This document shows, one piece after another, positions 58,524 to 64,000 of a DNA stretch of 64,000 nucleotides. Every line of letters begins with the position of its first letter. Position 1 is the first letter of the stretch. Below the pieces are notes generated by a model. The model was not told the DNA's origin and did not search any database. It worked only from the letters and a program-made list of their open reading frames with translations. The stretch is from Neisseria musculi (lineage in GTDB: Bacteria; Pseudomonadota; Gammaproteobacteria; Burkholderiales; Neisseriaceae): positions 2,728,001-2,792,000 of the forward strand of contig NZ_CP060414.2 of NCBI RefSeq assembly GCF_014297595.2, given 5' to 3'. The position numbers were made by a program, and so were the translations under genes.

Positions 58524-58563
58524 GAGATTTTTGCAAAGGCTGAAAGTCATCACAAAGTCTGTT

Positions 58564-58704
58564 TATGGTGAATCCGCTTTATTTCCGATACCGGCCGGCC
58601 AAAGGCAATGCAGGCGGTAACCCGCTGCCGCTTGCGGTTTGCAAAACCGTTTTCTTCGGGCCAAGGCGAAGCAATGCTGTAATCAAAATCAAGGATCCAC
58701 TGTA
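58564..58704 (-). repeat. Correia-like element C
   Basis: The 141-base element begins TATGGTGAATCCGCTTTATT and ends AAGGATCCACTGTA. Internal match to the Correia core: AACCGTTTTCTTCGGGCCAA followed by GGCGAAGCAATGCTGTAATC. It is somewhat shorter than A and B in the middle. 58705-59095 otherwise holds only DUS and one doubtful small ORF. Confidence 0.65.
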
Positions 58705-58842
58705 TTTGTTTGTTGGCAGCCCGCTTCGAAAAATCAAACGGTGCCGGCCTTACTGCAATTTTTACTGCCTGCGCCCCGCCGCCTCGGGTTTATTTTAGCG
58801 GCTGTGCGATACCGTTGCGCTACCTGCACAAGGAGGCGCAGT

Positions 58843-58983
58843 ATGTCTGCAAAGTTGATGGCTGCAACCGGGTGTTTCAGACGGCCTGAACGTATCCCGT
58901 TAAGGTTCGAGCTACGCAGTATCGATGCTTTTCAGACGGCCCGGGTAAAATTATTGACAAGGCTTTGGATTTTGAGTGTTTGA
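58843..58983 (+). CDS. Possible 46-residue ORF with strong ribosome site
   Basis: ATG at 58843 is preceded by AAGGAGGCGCAGT, one of the best Shine-Dalgarno sequences in the window. The encoded MSAKLMAATGCFRRPERIPL... contains two DUS cores and no recognisable domain. It may be chance. Confidence 0.2.
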   Translation: MSAKLMAATGCFRRPERIPLRFELRSIDAFQTARVKLLTRLWILSV

Positions 58984-59095
58984 GAACCATTTTCTTACCA
59001 TGTTTTGGCAGAGTTGCTGCCCTTTTTGAAGAAGTTTCACGGTAAATCAGGTACAATGCGCGCTTATTTTAATTGGATAAAGGGTGCTTTGGCAC

Positions 59096-60346
59096 ATGGC
59101 TTCGTTAGAAACTTGGATAGGTTTGCGTTATCTCAGAGCCAAAAAGCGCAACGGTTTTATGTCGTTTATCACCATGATTTCGATTGCGGGCATTGCGCTG
59201 GGCGTTACCGCGCTGATTGTGGTGTTGTCGGTGATGAACGGTTTTCAGAAAGAAATCCGCGGTCAGCTCCTGAATGTGGCACCGCACGCAGAGATCGGTT
59301 ATTACGACACCGGCAACGGTGAGGGCTGGCAGAGCCTGCGCGGATTTGTGAAAGGGCGTAAAGAAGTTTTGGCAACGGCTCCCTATGTTGCCGACCAGGC
59401 TTTGTTGGCCAACTCGGGAGAAGTGCGCGGCGTGCAGCTTCGCGGCGTGTTGCCCGAGGAAGAAAAAAACGTGGTGGATTACGGCAAAGAGATGCCGGTG
59501 GGCAGTTTCAATGATTTAAAACCCGGTGGGTTCGATATTATTCTTGGTGAAGGTTTGGCCGAGGCACTCGGTGCAGAAAAAGGCGGCAAGGTAACCGTGA
59601 TTACACCGGAAGGCAACGTTACGCCCGCCGGAGTGGTGCCGCGCCTGAAGCAGTTCAACGTGGTGGGCATCGTGAAAACGGGGCTGTATGAAGTGGACAA
59701 TTCGCTGGCGATGACGCATATCCAAGATGCCCAAGTGCTTTATCGTTTGGGTGACGGCGTAGGCGGGCTGCGCATCAAACTTGCCGATCCGCAGAGCGCG
59801 CCTTCGTTTACCCGCAACCTAATTGCTCCGGAACAGAAAGACAAAGTGTGGGTGCGTGATTGGACGTTTTCCAACCGCAGTTATTTCGAAGCGGTAGAAC
59901 TGGAAAAACGCATGATGTTCATCATCTTAACGCTGATTATCGCAGTGGCGGCGTTTAATTTGGTGTCATCGCTGGTGATGGCGGTTACAGAAAAGCAGGC
60001 CGATATCGCCATTTTGCGCACATTGGGCTTGCCGCCAGCAGGCGTGATGAAAATCTTCATGGTACAGGGCGCATTCGCCGGTTTTTTCGGCACTTTGATC
60101 GGCGTAGTCTGCGGCGTGGTGCTGGGGATGAACATAGGGCGTATCGTGGCGTTTTTTGAAGATTTGTTCGATAAGCAGCTGATTAATTCACAAATTTACT
60201 TTATCGATTATCTGCCCAGCGATGTCAGCACCGATGATGTGCTGGTGATTGCCGCCATTTCGCTGGCACTGGCATTTATCGCCACACTGTATCCGAGCTG
60301 GCGGGCTGCAAAAACCCAACCGGCGGAGGCTTTGCGCTATGAATAA
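59096..60346 (+). CDS. lolC: Lipoprotein-releasing ABC permease LolC/LolE
   Basis: This 416-residue inner-membrane permease belongs to the MacB/FtsX type. An N-terminal helix (about residues 24-48, [30 protein letters not shown]) precedes a large periplasmic domain (about 50-270). Three C-terminal helices follow. With LolD it extracts lipoproteins from the inner membrane and hands them to LolA. The start at 59096 ([13 protein letters not shown]) is set by homology. It overlaps lolD by 8 bases. Only one permease gene is present, so a homodimer or LolF-like organisation is likely. Confidence 0.93.
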   Translation: MASLETWIGLRYLRAKKRNGFMSFITMISIAGIALGVTALIVVLSVMNGFQKEIRGQLLNVAPHAEIGYYDTGNGEGWQSLRGFVKGRKEVLATAPYVADQALLANSGEVRGVQLRGVLPEEEKNVVDYGKEMPVGSFNDLKPGGFDIILGEGLAEALGAEKGGKVTVITPEGNVTPAGVVPRLKQFNVVGIVKTGLYEVDNSLAMTHIQDAQVLYRLGDGVGGLRIKLADPQSAPSFTRNLIAPEQKDKVWVRDWTFSNRSYFEAVELEKRMMFIILTLIIAVAAFNLVSSLVMAVTEKQADIAILRTLGLPPAGVMKIFMVQGAFAGFFGTLIGVVCGVVLGMNIGRIVAFFEDLFDKQLINSQIYFIDYLPSDVSTDDVLVIAAISLALAFIATLYPSWRAAKTQPAEALRYE

Positions 60347-61022
60347 GATTGTGTTGGATTGCAGCAGTGTAACCAAAAGCTACAGTGATGGCGCATTAAA
60401 CGTGCAGGTACTCAACGGCCTCAATCTGCAAGTGTGTGAAAGCCAAAGCGTGAGCATTATCGGCGCTTCGGGCAGCGGCAAATCAACCCTGCTGCACATA
60501 CTCGGCGGTCTGGATATGCCTACTTCGGGCAGCGTAAACCTGATGGGCAACAATTTGGGCAAAATGAGCCAGAAACAACTGGGCGAACTGCGCAACCGCT
60601 ATTTGGGTTTTGTATATCAGTTTCACCATCTGCTACCCGAATTTTCGGCACTGGAAAACGTGATGATGCCGCTTTTGATCAGCAAAAAAACAAAAGCAGA
60701 AGCCGAGGCACAAGCGGCGGAAATGCTGGAAAAAGTCGACCTGAAAGCACGTATGCTGCACCGGCCGGGCGAACTCTCAGGCGGCGAACGCCAACGTGCC
60801 GCTATTGCCCGCGCACTGGTTACCCGTCCCAAATGCCTGCTGGCTGATGAACCCACAGGCAATCTCGACCGCAAAAACGCCCAAAATATATTAGACATAA
60901 TGTTGGCATTGAAAAGCGAATTAGGCACCAGCCTGATAGTGGTTACCCACGATGACGAACTTGCCGCCCGCTTTGACCGCGTAATGACCATGGACGATGG
61001 CTGTTTGGCTGATAAACCGTAA
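60339..61022 (+). CDS. lolD: Lipoprotein-releasing ABC transporter ATPase LolD
   Basis: This 227-residue ATPase of the MacB type shows Walker [10 protein letters not shown] (about 40-48), a Q-loop near [11 protein letters not shown] (which also matches the Lol motif), signature [15 protein letters not shown] and Walker [13 protein letters not shown]. The ATG overlaps the lolC stop (ATGAATAA), implying translational coupling. Confidence 0.95.
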   Translation: MNKIVLDCSSVTKSYSDGALNVQVLNGLNLQVCESQSVSIIGASGSGKSTLLHILGGLDMPTSGSVNLMGNNLGKMSQKQLGELRNRYLGFVYQFHHLLPEFSALENVMMPLLISKKTKAEAEAQAAEMLEKVDLKARMLHRPGELSGGERQRAAIARALVTRPKCLLADEPTGNLDRKNAQNILDIMLALKSELGTSLIVVTHDDELAARFDRVMTMDDGCLADKP

Positions 61023-61253
61023 CAGTACGGCAAAATCAGCTTGGGCAGTCTGGCTGGGTGCTCTCTTATGCCGGCCCGTTGCGGAAACGGCAAAGTGTGC
61101 TGTGGTCGGAAGTGTGAAAGTCGTAAAAGTGGCAGGGGAATCGGAAATAGGTGCGGATGATAAGGCTGTATTCGGGTGGGGTGGAGAGGTTGTGCCGTTG
61201 GCTGGGGAAGATGGCTGTAGGTATGGGTCAGAGGATAGGCGGGACGGCTGCCG

Positions 61254-61673
61254 TTACTGCGCAGATGGAGGGTTGTGGGTCGGTTGTTGTTGCCGAAACT
61301 GTGCTCGGCCAAGACATACGGTCAGGCTTGATGGCCGGAAGCCGTTGGAATGTTTTTCGATATGGTTGAAGGCATCGCGGATATTGTTCGGGGAAATAAA
61401 ATGGGTAACGGTTTTACCCAACCGGTTGAATTTGGCAACTGGGGTGGTTCTTTCCTGCCCCTCCCATTCATAAAGATCGTCAAATAATACTTTGTGTATT
61501 TCTTTTAAACGCATCAAACCGTACTTGCCGGCGTGTATGGCAATCTCTCCCGACAGCACCATTTTGGCTTTGGTCGAAGCCAAAAAGTATTCAACCGAAC
61601 GTAGGGTTTCGGCATCTGTGATACCCAGCTTATTGAAAAAAACGCCGTTTTCGGCTTGGTAGGGATTGGCCAC
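61254..61673 (-). pseudogene. Fic-family toxin, truncated before the catalytic motif
   Basis: The 139 residues begin (GTG at 61673) with NPYQAENGVFFNKLGITDAETLRSVEYFLAS, the Fic N-terminal region. LMRLKEIHKVLFDDLYEWEGQERT and ISPNNIRDAFNHIEK follow. Similarity ends there, before the HPFREGNGR loop that transfers AMP, and an unrelated 28-residue tail follows. Without that loop no AMPylation is possible. 61023-61253 shows only G-rich low-complexity sequence. Confidence 0.75.
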
Positions 61674-61685
61674 TCCGAACGGCTT

Positions 61686-61895
61686 TCACAGCCAAGAACG
61701 GGATTCGCCGAAACCGTCCAACGTTTGGTTTTTTCCCGCATACTGTAACAACTCCCGATAAACCTGTTGTGGTTCGATATTGCCTGCAACGATGGAGGCT
61801 CTGATACGCTGTTTCAGTTCGGGAACCTCAAAACCTTTCAGTCCGAATATGGAATCGATCAGTTTGTATGCCTGTGTTCTTTCATGTTTCATCAT
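61686..61895 (-). CDS. VbhA-type antitoxin of a class I Fic module
   Basis: This 69-residue protein lies immediately upstream of the Fic remnant. RASIVAGNIEPQQVYRELLQYAGK resembles the VbhA inhibitory helix, which blocks the Fic ATP site through an (S/T)xxxE(G/N) motif; here the Glu position is Gly (SIVAGN). The gap to the toxin is 12 bases, as in class I fic operons. Confidence 0.6.
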   Translation of the reverse strand: MMKHERTQAYKLIDSIFGLKGFEVPELKQRIRASIVAGNIEPQQVYRELLQYAGKNQTLDGFGESRSWL

Positions 61896-61992
61896 AAGTA
61901 TCTCGTTATTGTGTGAAAATCATCGGTGCCGGCTAATTATAGCGCACAGTTTCATATCATTGCGGTAAACCGTTACCGCAACGGATGAAAAG

Positions 61993-62045
61993 TAAAAAGC
62001 CCCGCCGCAGCACATCATCCCATGTGCTGCGGCGGGGCTTTTTCG
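61993..62045. terminator. Strong bidirectional terminator
   Basis: AGCCCCGCCGCAGCACAT and ATGTGCTGCGGCGGGGCT form an 18-base stem flanked by A5 and T5, between the Fic antitoxin start and the DUF7336-like gene end. Confidence 0.8.
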
Positions 62046-62070
62046 TTTTTGGTGGTGGCTTCAAATAATA

Positions 62071-62292
62071 TCAGTCACCAAAGCCTTCCAGCCACTCCTG
62101 TTTGTTGATCTCATACTCAACGGCAGAAAAACCGTCGGGATAATCCTTAAACCCTTTCTGTTTTAATGCGTATTCTTTAGCCTTTTCTACCTCTTCCAGA
62201 CTTGAAAACACACCCAAGCACTTATCATTTTCATGACCTAGAGCGTCTATTCGCGTATGGTAGAGAACATAAACTGTATCCAATGTAAACAT
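62071..62292 (-). CDS. DUF7336-like protein, probable immunity protein
   Basis: This 73-residue acidic cytoplasmic protein (MFTLDTVYVLYHTRID...LGVFSSLEEVEKAKEYALKQKGFKDYPDGFSAVEYEINKQEW) matches small DUF7336-type proteins encoded after polymorphic toxin tips. It starts 17 bases after the broken toxin frame behind GAAAGGTATAG, and is intact while the toxin is not, as expected of an immunity gene. The role is inferred from context. Confidence 0.6.
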   Translation of the reverse strand: MFTLDTVYVLYHTRIDALGHENDKCLGVFSSLEEVEKAKEYALKQKGFKDYPDGFSAVEYEINKQEWLEGFGD

Positions 62293-62309
62293 TTTTCTAT
62301 ACCTTTCAA

Positions 62310-62609
62310 TTAGTTAAATGACATGCCACCGTATTTTTTAATTTGATTATGCTCTGTCGCCGGGCCGGTTTTCCACTTCCCTGCACCGTATTTGGCATCC
62401 AAAACACGTTTTGCAAACTGGGTACCGCTTTCATTGGGGTTTTTGCACGGCTTTAATCCTGCCTCACCCAACCGGGAGCATCTTTTGCCGCTTCTTTCCC
62501 GCTCAGATGGCTGGCAAATGTTTTATTTCAAACAATTGAAAGCATGGCTCGGTGCGGACAAGCTAACCAAACCAAAAGACACAAATGCCGATAAAATCAG
62601 TTTTTTCAT
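62310..62609 (-). pseudogene. Degraded small secreted toxin (Rhs/CDI-tip-like C-terminus)
   Basis: ATG at 62609 opens a clean signal peptide, MKKLILSAFVSFGLVSL...PSHAF, then TAA after NCLK. In a second frame NKTFASHLSGKEAAKDAPGWVRQ follows, and in the first frame again KPCKNPNESGTQFAKRVLDAKYG...GPATEHNQIKKYGG to 62310. The SGKEAAKDAPGWV...ESGxxFAKRxLDxKYGxG...GPxxExNxIKK pattern is that of toxin tips found at the ends of Rhs and CDI proteins. Two indels disable it. A stand-alone signal-peptide version is unusual. Confidence 0.6.
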
Positions 62610-62721
62610 GACAGTATGACCAATTTACACGATGTTTTTTATATTATCGGCCCAATCCGTAAAATTCTATCTTTACTGTCAAAAAATAGAACGGGCAACA
62701 GTGGTGGCAGACACAAAAAAG

Positions 62722-62757
62722 TCCCGCCGCAGCACAAATTCATGTGCTGCAGCGGGG
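62722..62757. terminator. Second GCCGCAGCAC-type hairpin
   Basis: CCCGCCGCAGCACA and TGTGCTGCAGCGGGG with one mismatch, preceded by A6. It closely resembles the hairpin at 61998-62039 on the other side of the toxin/immunity pair. Confidence 0.6.
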
Positions 62758-62777
62758 CGGTTTTCTGCAACGGACGG

Positions 62778-63380
62778 TCAGGCTGCCTGTTGTCCGGCAA
62801 ATACTGCTTCGGGGCGGTAATTCTCGCGTATCAGCGCGGCCATCGGCGGCGGCGATACGGAGTTGCCGCACATCCGCACCTGGGCGGTTTTGGTCAGCGG
62901 TTTGCCGGTATGGTCGCGGTCGAAGATGTAATCCTCGGGGAAGCCTTGGGCTTTGTACAACTCTTTGGGCAGCAGCATCCGCAGCGTGATGTCCACGATG
63001 TAGTACGGTTGCCGGTTGATATATACGGTAACCAAAGCCAAACGGTCTTTGGTGGTCAGCGTTTCCGGCGGCGCAGTCAGATCGCGGGCATCGCCGTTGC
63101 CGTAGTAGTTAATCAGGAATGCGGCCACTTTGAGGGCGCGGTTTACAGACGGCCGGCGGTGTTGACTGCCGTTTGCCGTCACCGTACCCATCAGTGCGGT
63201 AATGTCGCTGCCGGTGCCGGCCATTTTGGCCGGCTCGGTTCGCCAGTTGGCGCGTACCAGCACGGCCATAGGCTGAGGCGAGGTGATGCAGGTTTGCACC
63301 TGAATGCCTTGGGCCGCCAGCTCGGGCAGGATTTGGCGGCAGTCGCCGGTATGCAGAACGGATAGGTTATGCTGTTTCAT
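62778..63380 (-). pseudogene. Chimeric DNA methyltransferase remnant
   Basis: This 200-residue open frame joins two different enzymes. Residues 1-36 (MKQHNLSVLHTGDCRQILPELAAQGI...CITSP) are the start of a phage-type N4/N6 methyltransferase, cut inside its TSPPYW catalytic motif. From about residue 40 on the sequence is the C-terminal part of a phage-type C5-cytosine methyltransferase (LTTKDRLALVTV, LRMLLPKELYKAQGFPEDYIF, LTKTAQVRMCGNSVSPP). The PCQ motif and the cofactor-binding motif I of the C5 enzyme are missing. Neither activity should remain. An ordinary start context (GGATAAAAA) precedes it. Confidence 0.7.
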
Positions 63381-63531
63381 TTTTTATCCTTCGGATAGCC
63401 AATAAAAAACACCGCTTAGCGGTGTTTGCGGCGTGTTGCAGGTTAGGGGAACTGTCGGGCGGTATGTACGATATTCAACACATAAACGGTTTGGCTCTAG
63501 ACTGGCAGAATAGCTCTGTTAGCCTGGAAAA

Positions 63532-64000
63532 ATGAAATATAACACCAAGTTAAGTGACCATCAGCTCAAAAAATTATCAAGCATTTTTGTGTCGGTATAG
63601 AAGCCTCAAAACCGCTTTGCCGGCAGGCTTCAACCGCAATACCATCAACCACCGGTATCGCATGTTCAGGCACGAAATATACCGCTGCCAAAGCGGGCAA
63701 AAAGACCTGTTATACGGCAGCATAGAGGTTGATGAAAGCTATTTGTAGCGCGGTTTCCATGGCAAGTCAAAGCGTGGCAGAGGAACGCTTAAACAACCCG
63801 TCTTTGGTATTTTCGAAAGAGACGGCAGGGTTTATACCGAAATCGTTTCTGATTGTAAAAAGCAAACACTTCAAACTGTTATATTGGGAAAGGTCTCTCT
63901 GGAGGGTGTTGTTTATTCTGATAGCCGGCGCGGTTACAGCGGCCTGGTTGGTGCGGGCTACTCTAAACATTTGCGCGTTAATCACGGACAAAATGAGTTT
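63532..64000 (+). pseudogene. IS1595-family transposase, broken, runs off window
   Basis: The frame starts MKYNTKLSDHQLKKL at 63532, shifts near 63590 to RSLKTALPAGFNRNTINHRYRMFRHEIYRC, and meets a stop inside SIEVDESY(L)-TAG-RGFHGK. It then continues SKRGRGTLKQPVFGIFERDGRVY and HLRVNHGQNEF to the window end. It is a different IS1595-family member from the two IS1016-type copies. At least one frameshift and one stop make it inactive. Confidence 0.75.

Overview
The window is chromosomal DNA of a Neisseria species or very close relative. The main evidence is the DNA uptake sequence AGGCCGTCTGAA (the AG-DUS dialect of many commensal Neisseria, not the AT-DUS of meningococcus and gonococcus). It occurs all over the window, often as inverted pairs forming intergenic terminators. 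Gene content agrees: ccoNOQP as the oxidase operon, IS1016-type insertion sequences, a TspB-bearing Nf-type filamentous prophage, Correia-like elements and Slam-type surface lipoproteins. Species cannot be fixed from this sequence alone.

Layout. 1-5.0 kb: NRAMP-related transporter, class II glutamine amidotransferase, an IS1016-type element inserted in front of a surface lipoprotein gene. 5.0-14.6 kb: a C4-dicarboxylate/fumarate block with a truncated DASS transporter, a NuoF-like subunit, a broken fumarate-reductase-like flavoprotein and a ferredoxin-type Fe-S subunit on the minus strand, then class I fumarase (plus) and class II fumarase (minus). An FNR-type box lies between the divergent halves. 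14.9-23.7 kb: minus-strand housekeeping genes (oppA-like, cysS, a zinc-ribbon membrane protein, obgE, a BLH-type phosphatase, an M61 peptidase). 23.7-27.7 kb: ccoNOQP behind an FNR-type promoter, with CcoP carrying an OmpA-like peptidoglycan-binding domain at its C-terminus. 28.9-32.1 kb: a beta-helix surface protein whose repeat region is encoded by 16 DUS cores in a row. 32.7-39.1 kb: pheS - broken hrgA-like gene - pheT - ihfA - MerR-like gene - tRNA-Pro - prfA. 40.1-41.6 kb: HerA-like ATPase.

42.1-50.3 kb is mobile: a frameshifted IS110/Piv-type gene, a second IS1016-type copy and an Nf-type filamentous prophage (Zot, pVI-like, TspB, coat, Rep), with Rep and a small protein frameshifted and TspB cut by an amber codon. 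50.3-53.6 kb: an SDR-like oxidoreductase with divergent LysR regulator, a glycine-zipper lipoprotein and a CopD-like membrane protein. 53.9-55.7 kb: a stub of Mu-like head genes. 56.3-61.0 kb: proA, greA, lolC/E and lolD. 61-64 kb: a scrapyard of conflict genes: a truncated Fic toxin with intact antitoxin, a degraded secreted toxin with intact immunity gene, a chimeric DNA methyltransferase remnant and a broken IS1595-type transposase running off the end.

Core genes are all open, whereas damage is concentrated in accessory genes. That pattern argues for real decay rather than random sequencing error, although single indels should be checked against reads. The most unusual points are the CcoP-OmpA fusion, the DUS-built protein repeat, the apparent soluble NADH:fumarate-reductase-like gene set, the occupied pheS/pheT insertion site and three Correia-like elements with diverged termini.
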